Shown piece after piece: positions 44,833-54,106 of a DNA stretch of 64,000 bases. The stretch is from positions 1-64,000 of the forward strand of contig NZ_JBNMNU010000001.1 in NCBI RefSeq assembly GCF_051278035.1, written 5' to 3'. Both the position numbers and the translations under genes were made by a program. This DNA is from Clostridium_AD sp051278035. Lineage in GTDB: Bacteria > Bacillota > Clostridia > Clostridiales > Clostridiaceae. A model generated the notes under the pieces. The model was not told where the DNA came from. It did no database searches and saw nothing but the letters and a program-made list of their open reading frames with translations. Numbering within the stretch: the first letter of the stretch is position 1; each line of letters begins with the position of its first letter.

Positions 44833-45804
44833 TTATTCTACCCATTCCATTGATCCTGTATCTCTAACAGCTACAGATATTGTGTCTGTAGTTATTGCGT
44901 TAGAATCTGCTGACTCGTGATAAAAAGCACCTGAATCTAATTCAGATTTAGTGATAACTTGACCAATAATTGCTATAGCTCCAAAATAATAGTAAGTTCC
45001 ATTATTGATAGAAGATATATCAAGAATTTTAATAGCATCTAAAGCATCTCCTTCTGGATCAGAGTATGGTGCAATAGCTTTTGTTGTAAAATCTGCTGAG
45101 CTAAATACAGTCGTAACTCTATTGTTTCCATAAAGCTTAGTATCTCCAACAGTTGCTGGTTCGTTTTCTACAGCTATTTGAACTACTTCAACACTTATTG
45201 TAGCAATATTAGATTCCAGTGGAACTTGTAAATCGTTGTCGTATGCACTTATTGTAAAAGAAGTGCTATACCCGACAGTACCTTCTCTAGTATAAACTAA
45301 AAGTTCAGGATTTAATAGCAAAGAGTTTAGCTGAACTTCAGAGCCGTTGTAAAACAGCGTTCCTGTAGAAGGTAGTGATTTTACAACAAAACTACTTTGA
45401 TTAGTTCCTTCGGGATCGCTATAACTAGATAGTGATGTTAAATTGCTAAAGTTATAGTTATTAGCAGCATCGCCTAAAGATATAGAAAAAGAAGAAATAG
45501 TTGGAGCAACGTTTGGCAAAACAACACCAGAAGTTTTAATCTCAACAATTCCTATAGGTTCAAAATCACTTATAAATGATGGTAGAGCTTGTTTTTCAAT
45601 ACATATAAAAGGATCTGTAAGCTGTAAAGTTGTAACCATAGAGTTTAACCTCTGCAATGTAGAGTAAGTTGTTGAGTAACAAGAGTACTTATATATCAAC
45701 CTTAACAAGGATAATCCTTCTAAGTTTGCTTTTCCATAGTACTCCAAATGCTTAGAAGCTTTTCCTACAGATGTTATGAATATTCTTCCGTCTTTTTCAG
45801 TCAT
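44833..45804 (-). CDS. Structural protein with C-terminal cadherin-like repeats
   Basis: This 323-residue protein has an N-terminal helical domain (about 1-90, with LRLIYKYSCYSTTYSTLQRL) followed by two cadherin/CSPG-like repeats marked by SSYSDPEG and APYSDPEGD. The N-terminal domain probably anchors it to the particle and the repeats project outward. The frame is open upstream to TTG 45828, but the ATG at 45804 gives the TAATG junction with the preceding gene used throughout this operon, so I start there. Confidence 0.65.
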   Translation of the reverse strand: MTEKDGRIFITSVGKASKHLEYYGKANLEGLSLLRLIYKYSCYSTTYSTLQRLNSMVTTLQLTDPFICIEKQALPSFISDFEPIGIVEIKTSGVVLPNVAPTISSFSISLGDAANNYNFSNLTSLSSYSDPEGTNQSSFVVKSLPSTGTLFYNGSEVQLNSLLLNPELLVYTREGTVGYSTSFTISAYDNDLQVPLESNIATISVEVVQIAVENEPATVGDTKLYGNNRVTTVFSSADFTTKAIAPYSDPEGDALDAIKILDISSINNGTYYYFGAIAIIGQVITKSELDSGAFYHESADSNAITTDTISVAVRDTGSMEWVE

Positions 45805-46385
45805 TATGTTGTAGTAGTTAGTAAGCAATCTATTACACCTATCGAAACAATATTTCCTGCAGTAGATACTACGGCTTCAATATCGTTACAATCGTCACAA
45901 GTAGATGTATCTATTGTTATGATTAATTTTTTTAAGTTATCAATAGCATCTTGAAATCTTCCAAGAACTAAAGACTGTTTTGTAGCTTCCAAATACATGT
46001 CAAACAACAATGAGTTTTGAAAATTACTATTACAATTAAGACACGATAAATCAATATTTGCAATTAACTTAGCTTGTACTATATAATATTGAGTTAAGTT
46101 AAGTGTAGCTACTATAATAGCTTCAGGCTCGCTTGTGGTTATTTGTAATAAGTATATTCCTTTAAAATTAGCTACTTTTGCATTTGCAGCAGTTATATCG
46201 AATACTTCTGAGTTTGTCGATCCAGATAAAAGAGAAGACAAGTCTACAGATTTAGATGGGTCTTTATAAGAGTCTTGATCCCACAACAAGATTTGAGTTA
46301 TAGTTTGTCCGGAAGTTACATCTACATCTAATGAAATAGTAGAAAGATCGTTAGACACCATGAATTTATTTACTGTAATTGACAT
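45804..46385 (-). CDS. Conserved structural protein
   Basis: This 193-residue protein has a beta-sandwich-like N-terminal half (about 1-100) and a helical C-terminal half with two Cys pairs (SCLNCN and TCDDCND), which could form disulphides or bind metal. The gene order, after the abundant structural protein and before adhesin-like genes, resembles that of other crAss-like phages where such proteins are virion parts. It shares a TAATG junction with the next gene. Exact role unknown. Confidence 0.55.
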   Translation of the reverse strand: MSITVNKFMVSNDLSTISLDVDVTSGQTITQILLWDQDSYKDPSKSVDLSSLLSGSTNSEVFDITAANAKVANFKGIYLLQITTSEPEAIIVATLNLTQYYIVQAKLIANIDLSCLNCNSNFQNSLLFDMYLEATKQSLVLGRFQDAIDNLKKLIITIDTSTCDDCNDIEAVVSTAGNIVSIGVIDCLLTTTT

Positions 46386-46403
46386 AGTTTTGTTTTATTG
46401 TTA

Positions 46404-46448
46404 TTAAATAAAAAAAGGGACTGGGAAAATTAAATTCCAGTCCCTTTT
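46404..46448 (-). terminator. Intrinsic terminator after an abundant structural gene
   Basis: A 12-bp stem, AAAAGGGACTGG (46413-46424) with CCAGTCCCTTTT (46437-46448), is followed on the minus strand by TTTTTTTA. It lies between the genes at 46478 and 45804 and would raise the relative level of the upstream gene product. Confidence 0.85.
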
Positions 46449-46477
46449 AGATTTTTTAAGATAATTATCGTTTTATA

Positions 46478-47449
46478 TTACGATGCCTTAATAGTATCTA
46501 CACTACCAGCTCCTAAAATAGTATTTAAGTCTGCTACAACTGAATTCACATCTGCGTTTGGCGCAGCTGCTGTTGGCATTGCAACTGTTACAGTTTTCTT
46601 AGACTTTTTAGCTTCATCTCTACCTTCGTCATAATAAGATATTTCTACAATATCATAAGTACCACTAGCGACAGAAACTAAATCTGGACCCACAATGTTA
46701 TGAGGGTAAGCATTAAGTCTATGAGTATCTCCTCTTTCACCAAGTAAGAAATATTCCATTTCAACAACTTGATATCCAGTACCAACTCCTTTACTAGCTT
46801 TGTCAGTAATAGTTACCGTAGGGTAAGTAGTACAAGAAACGTCAATAGCAAAATCATCATAAACTTTAATATTCTTGTCTCCGTCAAAGCCTGAGCCTTG
46901 AGTTTTTCCAGTTACAACTAAAGCTGCACCTGATCCACTTCCTGTTTTAGCAAAAGTAAACGCTGGGTTTGAAGTAGCATTAGCTCCTTGTTCACGGGAA
47001 AAGTTTCTATTTAAAGAAGCAATAAGTCCGTCTACAACAGCTTCTGCATCATTACCTGTTACGGCTTTGTAATACCCCTGCTTTAAGTAAGTATCTTCTT
47101 GAGATAAAGAACCAAATTGGCTAATTTCAATATTTACAGTATAAAGAGAGTTAACGTCTACAGTTAATGCAGAGATTGTTACTTTCTTGTTTACAGCTGC
47201 TGTGTAAGCAACCGATCTTACGTCTGTTACATTATCTGGTTTGATGGTATCACTAGAGATAACGTTTCCTAGTGCATCCTTTTGAAATAATTTGAAGGCT
47301 TTTCCCGCTGCAACAGCAGTACCGTCTTTACTTAAGATGATTAAATCATTAGTAGCACCAGACTCTAAAGAGCTCATTGATGTTACACTTGAAGCGTCAG
47401 CTTGACCTACATACATGTGTCTAACTTGGTTTTGACCAGCTAATCCCAT
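46478..47449 (-). CDS. Probable abundant capsid-associated structural protein
   Basis: This 323-residue protein is rich in Ala/Gly/Val/Ser beta segments with few charged helices, as in capsid decoration or tail-tube proteins. It has its own promoter-like element and a strong terminator, as the major capsid gene does, which points to high expression. In crAss-like phages an auxiliary capsid protein is encoded a few genes after the major capsid protein, which fits this position. The sequence itself shows no decisive motif, so tail or other structural roles are also possible. Confidence 0.55.
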   Translation of the reverse strand: MGLAGQNQVRHMYVGQADASSVTSMSSLESGATNDLIILSKDGTAVAAGKAFKLFQKDALGNVISSDTIKPDNVTDVRSVAYTAAVNKKVTISALTVDVNSLYTVNIEISQFGSLSQEDTYLKQGYYKAVTGNDAEAVVDGLIASLNRNFSREQGANATSNPAFTFAKTGSGSGAALVVTGKTQGSGFDGDKNIKVYDDFAIDVSCTTYPTVTITDKASKGVGTGYQVVEMEYFLLGERGDTHRLNAYPHNIVGPDLVSVASGTYDIVEISYYDEGRDEAKKSKKTVTVAMPTAAAPNADVNSVVADLNTILGAGSVDTIKAS

Positions 47450-47493
47450 AATAATAATTTGTTTTTAATTAATAAAAGTTTTTGATACTATTA

Positions 47494-47501
47494 CAAATGT
47501 A
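47494..47501 (-). promoter_or_regulatory. Promoter -7 element
   Basis: TACATTTG on the minus strand matches TAnnTTTG and lies 45 bases upstream of the ATG at 47449. No clear -33 TTG is found at the usual spacing. A small hairpin (AGGATT/AATCCT, 47504-47524) sits at that place. Confidence 0.4.
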
Positions 47502-47536
47502 AAGGATTTGTATCATTAATCCTAACATATTTTTAT

Positions 47537-48253
47537 TTATACTCTTGAATCCATTTCAACTCTTGCTTTCAAAGAGCTTTCTCTGTAATCTAACACTGCA
47601 TTTTCTACCGCAATGTTTACAATGTCTGTGTGAGCTAATTCACTTAATACTGAAGTAGCTACAGCAGTTTGTCCGTTAATAGTTAAACCCATTCCCAAAA
47701 CATCCGGAGATGTCAATAAACTTCCAATAATTATTGGAGAAGGAAAGGTAAGATATCTCACGTTGTATCTAGTAATATTTACTGACGAAATTAATTCTAC
47801 AGTTGTTTTAGAGTTTTCTTTTGAAACATCCATTCTCCAAACTTTTTTACCATTAGGCTTTCTAAATGGATTCGGATAGTCTAAAATAAACTCGTCATGC
47901 GTAACCGGAATTACCTTCACTACTTTCCCATTGATAGTTGCCGTTTCCAAGACAATATACATTGGGCTTTCGCTCAACTCGTAAAATTTAGATTCGTCTA
48001 CCAAGCCTCTTGTTGAGGCCACTGGTAGAGTTATCTTTTCATCTTTAACTAATTCATTTAATATTCTTCTAGATTTCTCTTTTAGTTCAAATGAAGAAGT
48101 TGGATCTTTGTCTGCATCATAGCTTGTTTTAACTAATTGCTCTTGGCCGATAGTCAAATAAGAACTTATCTCATAAGTATCCAATCCAGGAGCACCCTCA
48201 AGTGCATTGTTGTATCTTAAATTGAATCCTTCTTTAAATTCTGATGCAGTCAT
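47537..48253 (-). CDS. Conserved crAss-like structural protein (head-tail region)
   Basis: This 238-residue protein begins MTASEFKEGFNLRYNNALEG and has the pattern YLTIGQEQLVKTSYDADKDP. That resembles a conserved crAss-like virion protein encoded downstream of the capsid gene, with an N-terminal helical arm and a beta-rich body (MYIVLETATING...VIPVTHDEF). It lies one base after the previous gene and shares its transcript. It may be a head-completion or connector protein, but its precise place in the particle cannot be read here. Confidence 0.55.
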   Translation of the reverse strand: MTASEFKEGFNLRYNNALEGAPGLDTYEISSYLTIGQEQLVKTSYDADKDPTSSFELKEKSRRILNELVKDEKITLPVASTRGLVDESKFYELSESPMYIVLETATINGKVVKVIPVTHDEFILDYPNPFRKPNGKKVWRMDVSKENSKTTVELISSVNITRYNVRYLTFPSPIIIGSLLTSPDVLGMGLTINGQTAVATSVLSELAHTDIVNIAVENAVLDYRESSLKARVEMDSRV

Positions 48254-48254
48254 A

Positions 48255-49193
48255 TTATTCTTCTAAGTGTTTTAATTTTGCTTCTAAAGCTAACCTCATT
48301 TCTTGACCTAAATTGCTAGATAAATATCTACTAGCTACATCTAAATAAGGTGCGTCCCCATCCGATACTGGTTCATTATCTAAAGTATAAAACTTCTTGT
48401 CTTTTTTAACTATTGCTCCGTATTCGTAGCAAGACTCTAATAAGACTTTAGATTTTAAGTACTCGTCTCCCATTATAGATACAAGTAAACTTGGATTTTT
48501 TTCAAGCTCTTTGTGTAATTCAGATTGTAGAAAATCTAACTTATGACTTCTATTAGTTGTTCTACCAAGATTTCTTAAAGTATATCTTAAGATTTGCTTG
48601 CTTTCTTCATACTTAACATATAATTTATATGCTTGAACTTTATTACCTACTTTATCTATTTCTTTAGCCATTTGCTCTGAAGCAGATGTAAGTACAAATC
48701 TATTTGTAGCCCTGTGATTAATCTCATCTAAACTGTTTGCTACAATTGGACAAGCTTGTAATAATTTAAGTTTAATAAAGTCGTATGGATCTGATATATC
48801 TAATCTTAGTTCATCTTTACCTAAAAATATTGGTAAAATTCCCATTTCGTATGCTACACCTCTTTTTCCGTCTTTATCTCTTTCTTTCCAAAAGCTACCA
48901 TATATCGATAAATTAACTCCATCTAGTAAGCTTTCTAATCCATTTTTTTCTCTATCAGTAAGAAGATTCTTCATTTTTCCATTGTCCATTGTTGGCGCAG
49001 GAATTGCAATCTCAGCTCCATTTAATAAGCCTCCGTGAGCAACATGCTTAGGATCCTTAATACCGTTTCCTTCTTTAAGAATATACTTTACTGATACAAT
49101 CTTATTTTCTAGAAAGTCTGTACGAACTTCTTTTTCTCTTACTACTGTTGCTACTAACTCTTCTTTTTCTACTTTTTTCTTAGCTGTCGCCAT
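48255..49193 (-). CDS. Conserved structural protein downstream of capsid
   Basis: This 312-residue protein has a basic, Lys-rich N-terminus (MATAKKKVEKEE), a beta-type region up to about residue 125 (AIPAP, LSIYGSFW) and a helical remainder with many charged residues. It sits directly after the major capsid gene and is separated from it by a terminator and a -7 promoter element. I recognise the gene order but not a specific function; a head-assembly or connector role is the simplest guess. Confidence 0.55.
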   Translation of the reverse strand: MATAKKKVEKEELVATVVREKEVRTDFLENKIVSVKYILKEGNGIKDPKHVAHGGLLNGAEIAIPAPTMDNGKMKNLLTDREKNGLESLLDGVNLSIYGSFWKERDKDGKRGVAYEMGILPIFLGKDELRLDISDPYDFIKLKLLQACPIVANSLDEINHRATNRFVLTSASEQMAKEIDKVGNKVQAYKLYVKYEESKQILRYTLRNLGRTTNRSHKLDFLQSELHKELEKNPSLLVSIMGDEYLKSKVLLESCYEYGAIVKKDKKFYTLDNEPVSDGDAPYLDVASRYLSSNLGQEMRLALEAKLKHLEE

Positions 49194-49265
49194 ATTGTTA
49201 TCTTATTTAAAATTCTTCCTTCTCTATGTGTGATAGTTTGTAAAGATCTACCAACTTGTTTAAAG

Positions 49266-49273
49266 CAAATATA
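49266..49273 (-). promoter_or_regulatory. Promoter -7 element after the capsid terminator
   Basis: TATATTTG on the minus strand, identical to the -7 elements at 36148, 43637 and 53099. It is 73 bases upstream of the ATG at 49193. The -33 region is A/T-rich without a clear TTG. Confidence 0.45.
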
Positions 49274-49291
49274 TAAATATATATGTATTGC

Positions 49292-49328
49292 TTTTAAAAA
49301 TTACCCTCGTCGAACAAACGAGGGTAAT
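49292..49328 (-). terminator. Terminator after the major capsid gene
   Basis: A perfect 11-bp stem, ATTACCCTCGT (49300-49310) with ACGAGGGTAAT (49318-49328), has a 7-base loop and is followed on the minus strand by a run of T. It begins 9 bases after the capsid stop. Confidence 0.88.
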
Positions 49329-49336
49329 AGTTACTC

Positions 49337-50836
49337 TTATGCTAATACATAAGGAATAATACTTGCTGTTCTAGAAGCATCATAACAAACAACGCCTAAC
49401 TGACACCATTTAGTTATTGTTCCGGAATCTTCAAGAGTTCCCATATTACCATTGTTTACTGCTCCTGTGAAAGGATTTCTGAATCCCCATTGGTAACCTC
49501 TAATTTCCTCAGCACCTTTTACAGTTACTTTTTGGATATTTGGATTTTCTGTAGTACCCATGTAAAATATATCAAATCTGTAAGATTCAGCAACTCCACT
49601 AGATCCAGGGATCTTAATTGTGTTACGTATCTTATCGTCATAGAAATCATCTACTTCTAATTTCACTGTTACACCATTTGGAGCCATATACTCTACAAAT
49701 TGGAAACCTGCACTCATTGCGTTAGCATGCAATGGAGAAGTTGTTGTTTTAACAGTTGATGGATTAGTTCCTGGAGTTCCTACGTTGTTTGACCATCCTG
49801 AAGTTGTAGCTAATACAGCCTTGTGGAATGCAGCAGCTCCTCTTTCTCCTGTACGAAGAATAAAGGTACGTTGGTCAAATCCTAACTTTCCTTCTGATAA
49901 TCCAAAAAGGATTTCTTCTAACAATTCAATTGAGAATTCGTTATAGAAGTAAGTATTAGACTGTTCCATTTGCTCTCGAATACCAGATCCAATTTTGATG
50001 CTACGTCCTGAAACATCTTTGTTATGGTACTGTCCATCAGAAGTTCTGTTTGTTTTACCATACATTAAGAATTTATTCTTGTATAAAGAAAATTCTTGCT
50101 CTACTAACCAGTCTTCGTATAATGCTAATGCACCAAACACTTTCTTGTTACCAGACTTGTCAATAACAGGAATACCCATTACAACTTTCTTGTTTGTAGC
50201 GTCTCCTGGAAGTTTATGGTCGATACGAATAGTAGTCAACTCACCTCTCATAGAAACTGGAGTTACTCTACGAATACCACCAACTTCTCTAGAAAGACCT
50301 TTACCTACTGGAGCAAACTCCTCAGTAAATCTTTTTCCAGCGATTAACTCTGAACCAGGAATACCTGTTCTGTCTGATCCTGCAATCTCTGCAGTGTGTA
50401 CCCATTGCGATCCTGATGGATATCCATCGTCTAGTAATCTAATTGGATATACTTCATTTTTTTCACCTACGATTAACTCACCTTTGAAGAACCACTGCTC
50501 ATCAAATGTTAATTCGAATTCTTGACCACCTGATCCAACGCCAGTGTCTGAATCTGTTACAGTAGCACCTTTAAAAGAAGCTTCCACTAAAGGAATGTTT
50601 CTACGTGAACTACCGATAAGCTCCCAATAGAACTCATTATCGTTTTCAACCTGCTTTGTTTCAAACTTAGCTAGCATGTTCTCTAGAGATTTACCTCTAT
50701 TGATTGCTAACAACTTGATCATAGCTTCGTTAATTTTTGTTGGAGATGTTTTCCATATAGCACCTAAAGTGTTCTCAGGATTAATCGTTCCAGCAAAAGC
50801 TTTTGCGTCAGTTACCTGAAACTTGCCTAATTGCAT
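49337..50836 (-). CDS. Major capsid protein
   Basis: This 499-residue protein matches the crAss-like major capsid protein in length, position and sequence character. It has a helical N-terminal arm (residues 25-65) followed by a beta-rich HK97-type body with FYWELIGSSRRNIPLVEA and RGYQWGFRNPFTG. It is expected to form the T=9 icosahedral shell known for phiCrAss001. It lies right after the scaffold-like gene and is followed by a very strong terminator, consistent with being the most abundant product. The upstream 60-base gap contains a palindrome GGTGCACC (50870-50877) and no clear promoter, so it is probably co-transcribed with the scaffold. Confidence 0.85.
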   Translation of the reverse strand: MQLGKFQVTDAKAFAGTINPENTLGAIWKTSPTKINEAMIKLLAINRGKSLENMLAKFETKQVENDNEFYWELIGSSRRNIPLVEASFKGATVTDSDTGVGSGGQEFELTFDEQWFFKGELIVGEKNEVYPIRLLDDGYPSGSQWVHTAEIAGSDRTGIPGSELIAGKRFTEEFAPVGKGLSREVGGIRRVTPVSMRGELTTIRIDHKLPGDATNKKVVMGIPVIDKSGNKKVFGALALYEDWLVEQEFSLYKNKFLMYGKTNRTSDGQYHNKDVSGRSIKIGSGIREQMEQSNTYFYNEFSIELLEEILFGLSEGKLGFDQRTFILRTGERGAAAFHKAVLATTSGWSNNVGTPGTNPSTVKTTTSPLHANAMSAGFQFVEYMAPNGVTVKLEVDDFYDDKIRNTIKIPGSSGVAESYRFDIFYMGTTENPNIQKVTVKGAEEIRGYQWGFRNPFTGAVNNGNMGTLEDSGTITKWCQLGVVCYDASRTASIIPYVLA

Positions 50837-50896
50837 AATTTAATTGTTTTACGTACACGCTATTTTTTTGGTGCACCTCTGTTAAAAAGTTGTTTA

Positions 50897-52018
50897 TTAC
50901 TCTATTTCAAAATCCTTAAGATCTGATAATTTAAAGTTAGATTGACTGTCTTCGGTATTTGTCTCAACAGAACCTTCACTTGTAAATTTAGCACCTCTTA
51001 TTAAATTTTCTAAATCAGTACTAATCTTACTCTCTTGCTTGTTTCCAAACACGTTAAAATCAGTAAGACCCTTCGTTAGATAAAATAAAGCTTCTAGTTT
51101 GATACGTGATCCAACTGGGTCAGCTTTTTGAGCCTGCATAAATGCATTTTCTTTATTACCTAAGTCTGAAGTAATCTGGCTATATAACTCATCTTTTTGA
51201 GAATCAGTTAAAGTAACACCAGGTACTACTTCTGGAGTGGTCGCTATGTAAGACTTAATGTCTGATAAGCTTTTATCCTCCTTTCCTTTTGCATCAGTCA
51301 TAAGACCTTGCAAAGAAGTTTCTTCTGCTTCAATTAAAGCTTTTAACGCAAATTGAGCATCTTCGATGTCTGTTCCGTTATCTACACTTCTTTGAGCCAT
51401 TTCTCTAGCTCTTTCTTCAGTGTATCCTTTTTGCATAAAATCTTGCGTAATGGCTGTACTTCTAAAGTCTCCATTTGTTTCGTCTTGAATATACTCAGGA
51501 GAAACCTCTTTAAGTTTCTCAATAGTATTCATCTTTTCAGATACATCTGTTACGGATGCTCCGCTTTTTTGTGCTTCTTCAAGATATTTTTGTCTATCTG
51601 TTAATCCAGATTCAACTTGTTTTTTAATTGCCTCCTCAATATCTTCTAAGGATTTAATTTTTGTAATATCAAGCTCAGGTAAAACACCCTTGGCTTTGAA
51701 CTCGGCAGCTAAGTTAGAATAAAGCTGTTCAGTCTCATTCAGTTTTGGAGAGGAAGAATCACTGCCGTCGCCATCTTTAGAGGTTTCACCCGCCTGAACT
51801 TGATTTTTATCTTTATCCTGATCAGCTACGCTCTCTTGATCTTCTTTTGAAGTATCATCACCGTCAGTATTTTTTTTATCGTCATTATTTGTATCCGTAG
51901 ATCCTGGTTTGACTTCCCCTTCTTTTTCTTTATTTCCTTGAACTCCTGTTTCTTCATCAAATAATTGAAGTGAGCTTTCGTTGAAATCTTCTAAATCTCC
52001 TAAATTTAATTCTCCCAT
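50897..52018 (-). CDS. Capsid scaffold protein (probable)
   Basis: This 373-residue, very acidic protein has a disordered Asp/Glu/Lys/Ser-rich N-terminal third (25-95) and a helical remainder. There are no Cys and no membrane segments. An acidic, helical protein encoded directly before the major capsid gene is the usual pattern for scaffolding proteins, which direct shell assembly and leave or are degraded. The short acidic C-terminus (KLSDLKDFEIE) echoes the N-terminus (LNLGDLEDFNE), and either end could bind capsid. A good host-type promoter is found upstream. Confidence 0.65.
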   Translation of the reverse strand: MGELNLGDLEDFNESSLQLFDEETGVQGNKEKEGEVKPGSTDTNNDDKKNTDGDDTSKEDQESVADQDKDKNQVQAGETSKDGDGSDSSSPKLNETEQLYSNLAAEFKAKGVLPELDITKIKSLEDIEEAIKKQVESGLTDRQKYLEEAQKSGASVTDVSEKMNTIEKLKEVSPEYIQDETNGDFRSTAITQDFMQKGYTEERAREMAQRSVDNGTDIEDAQFALKALIEAEETSLQGLMTDAKGKEDKSLSDIKSYIATTPEVVPGVTLTDSQKDELYSQITSDLGNKENAFMQAQKADPVGSRIKLEALFYLTKGLTDFNVFGNKQESKISTDLENLIRGAKFTSEGSVETNTEDSQSNFKLSDLKDFEIE

Positions 52019-52044
52019 GTTAAATGTTTTTAATTCTCCTCTAA

Positions 52045-52076
52045 CAAAAGTAAGAAAATTAGCCTCTTAATGCCAA
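52045..52076 (-). promoter_or_regulatory. Host-type promoter for scaffold and capsid genes
   Basis: On the minus strand: TTG (52076-52074), 21 bases, then TACTTTTG (52052-52045), fitting TTG/TAnnTTTG. It lies 26 bases upstream of the scaffold ATG. Confidence 0.65.
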
Positions 52077-52110
52077 TAGGTATTATAGCTAAACACTTAA
52101 TAAATACTAC

Positions 52111-52578
52111 TTATAAACCAATATTATTTTCTTCAACACACATTGATCTTAACCATTCACCTACATTGAAACTAGGGCAATCTTTTTCAGACACTTCGTT
52201 GTGTCCTATTACTTTGATGTGAGGATGTCTTAGAATCATAAACTTTACGTAAGTTTCTAAACCTTTGTGTTGACCATAAGTTCTAGTATCTTTAGATTTT
52301 GTAAGGTCATCTTTTTCAGTTCCTCCCACGTATACTACGTGAGCTGATTGGCCATTAAAACCTCTTGCCCCATTTGAAATCTCCCAGTTATCTATTTGAT
52401 CGTCTTGGTTGTAATCGATTAAATTCTCTAAAGAACCATCTATGTGTAAAAGATCTCTGTAACCTACTTTAGACCAACCACGTTCAACTAAATGCCACTG
52501 CTCGATATCTTGTTTTGTAACTTCTCTCCCTTCTGGAGTTGCTGTGCAATGGATTATTAAGTATTTTAATTTTGACAT
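52111..52578 (-). CDS. Endolysin: N-acetylmuramoyl-L-alanine amidase
   Basis: This 155-residue, single-domain amidase of the T7 lysozyme type cuts the amide bond between muramic acid and the peptide in the host wall at lysis. The zinc ligands are visible: His10 (IIHCTATPEG), His126 and Cys134 (GHNEVSEKDCPSF), with the catalytic Lys132 two residues before the Cys. The H-x7-C and K-x-C spacing match T7 lysozyme. There is no signal peptide, so it needs the holin encoded immediately upstream. Length is close to T7 lysozyme (151). Confidence 0.92.
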   Translation of the reverse strand: MSKLKYLIIHCTATPEGREVTKQDIEQWHLVERGWSKVGYRDLLHIDGSLENLIDYNQDDQIDNWEISNGARGFNGQSAHVVYVGGTEKDDLTKSKDTRTYGQHKGLETYVKFMILRHPHIKVIGHNEVSEKDCPSFNVGEWLRSMCVEENNIGL

Positions 52579-52589
52579 TTTTTAATGTT

Positions 52590-53081
52590 TTATTTACTTT
52601 TAAATATATCTTTAATTTTTGTTGGAAGTAAATTTAAAACCCTCTTAAATAGATTGTTTCCGCTAACCGCCTCCATGTTTTCGTATATACTGTACACTTC
52701 AACAACACAAGCTACTACAACGGCTAATTCAGCTAAAGAGTAATCAATTCCAAAAGCTTCTACTGATAGTCCTTTAAAAACTAACATCTGTAGAACTATA
52801 AAAACAATTATACCAATAAAGTATTCTGTTGTTTTTTTCCAACTCTTTCTTAGTTCACTTGATTTTATAACTTTCCAAAACTCTTTTTTCCAAGGTTTAA
52901 ATTTAATTTTCGATAAGTAGTGTGATTTCCTAATTCCAGTTAACAAATCTATAAAAATTATTATTATTAAAGCAAATAAAAGAGGCTTCATGCTTAATAT
53001 GATTACAAGTAAAGGACTTATAAGCAGTAATAAATACTTGCCTAGTGTCATTGATTTAAAAAATAACGTAATTGAATTCAT
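52590..53081 (-). CDS. Holin
   Basis: This 163-residue membrane protein has two strongly hydrophobic N-terminal segments (about 15-45: YLLLLISPLLVIILSM and LLFALIIIIFIDLLTG), a basic loop, and two more segments (about 88-105 and 117-132). The FIDLLTGIRKS segment after the second helix is characteristic of the Cph1/TcdE-type phage holin family. It forms membrane holes that let the amidase reach the wall. It is 11 bases upstream of the endolysin gene, the classic lysis pair, and has a promoter -7 element just before its ATG. Confidence 0.82.
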   Translation of the reverse strand: MNSITLFFKSMTLGKYLLLLISPLLVIILSMKPLLFALIIIIFIDLLTGIRKSHYLSKIKFKPWKKEFWKVIKSSELRKSWKKTTEYFIGIIVFIVLQMLVFKGLSVEAFGIDYSLAELAVVVACVVEVYSIYENMEAVSGNNLFKRVLNLLPTKIKDIFKSK

Positions 53082-53098
53082 TTCTTTTTTTCTTAATA

Positions 53099-53106
53099 CA
53101 AATATA
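53099..53106 (-). promoter_or_regulatory. Promoter -7 element for the lysis genes
   Basis: TATATTTG on the minus strand lies 18 bases upstream of the holin ATG, within a very A/T-rich 139-base gap. No clear -33 TTG is present at the usual distance. The rest of the gap contains only a weak hairpin (AACTT/AAGTT, 53208-53221) at the end of the preceding gene. Confidence 0.45.
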
Positions 53107-53220
53107 CAGTAAATAGTATATTTTTAATTATACTTATTATAGCTATATGTAATGTTATTTAATTAATACTTTATAAAAATTTAATTAATTAAATCAATAT
53201 AAAATTTAACTTGTTTAAGT

Positions 53221-54105
53221 TTAACAAGAACTAGTACCCACTACTAGACCACTTGAACCTATTTCGTAGGTTGTAGGTCCAGAAAATTTATAGTAACCCA
53301 ATCCTAATGGAGCACTTGCTCCTGCATTAGTATATACGTAATCGCCAGTACCAGGTATTGAACTTGATCCATCATGGTAATAGGTTTCGTTAGTATTTGA
53401 TGAATTACACGCATCATTTTTTGAACTTAAAAATCCAAGACTAGAAGAAAATGCAGTTAATGATCCTACTCCTATTTCTGTACCACAAGTAGTAAAGTTA
53501 AATGTAAATTCAAAATTACCACCACTATTTCCAGTAAATGTAAAATCAGTGTATTCTCTAGGAGTTTCTAAAGAGTTTCCATTAATTAAATAATTTCTAA
53601 CTCCTATTGATCCATAATTACTATTGTTATTGTTTTGAGTATTATCCATTGATATAACATTAGACGAAGATAAAATAACAGGGTCAAAATAATATACTAC
53701 CATTCCTGACATCGGACATCCAAAATCAGCTTCCGCATCTGATAGCGTTAATGATGTATTAGTAGAACCTATAAAAACAGAACCTACTTGGCTGTTAGAA
53801 CTTAGATCTGTTTCTCCAACTTTTACATTATTTAATAATATATCAAAATTATCATCCATAGCAGAGTTTTCATTACATATTTGAAAAACTATAACTCTAC
53901 CAGTACAAGTAGGAGGAGGTGAAGCTCCATAATTTCTAAAGTTTAATAAATTGTTTTTATTACCTGATGAATTAACTTCATAGTTAGAATCAAAATCTCC
54001 TAATACTGCATCTGAAAAACATTGACTCAATCCTTCATCTGAAGCTAGTCCTAATTCATAAATTACATTTTGTAAAGTAAAATCATTTCTATTTGGAATT
54101 GCCAT
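53221..54105 (-). CDS. Adhesin-like virion protein
   Basis: This 294-residue, beta-rich Ser/Asn/Gly/Thr protein begins MAIPNRNDFTLQNVIYELGL. It has an N-terminal domain with a Pro-rich hinge (ASPPPTCTG), a middle with Cys residues, and a C-terminal domain of about 75 residues (ETYYHDGSSSIPGTGDYVYT, GYYKFSG, GSSGLV). That last type of domain is seen at the tips of tail proteins in phages of Bacteroidota. It follows the giant fibre gene by one base and is probably attached to or assembled with the fibre. The receptor is unknown. Confidence 0.55.
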   Translation of the reverse strand: MAIPNRNDFTLQNVIYELGLASDEGLSQCFSDAVLGDFDSNYEVNSSGNKNNLLNFRNYGASPPPTCTGRVIVFQICNENSAMDDNFDILLNNVKVGETDLSSNSQVGSVFIGSTNTSLTLSDAEADFGCPMSGMVVYYFDPVILSSSNVISMDNTQNNNNSNYGSIGVRNYLINGNSLETPREYTDFTFTGNSGGNFEFTFNFTTCGTEIGVGSLTAFSSSLGFLSSKNDACNSSNTNETYYHDGSSSIPGTGDYVYTNAGASAPLGLGYYKFSGPTTYEIGSSGLVVGTSSC

Positions 54106-54106
54106 A

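Noticed and set aside
53208..53221. Terminator after the adhesin-like gene
   Set aside because: Only a 5-bp A/T-rich stem with a poor T-run, too weak to call.
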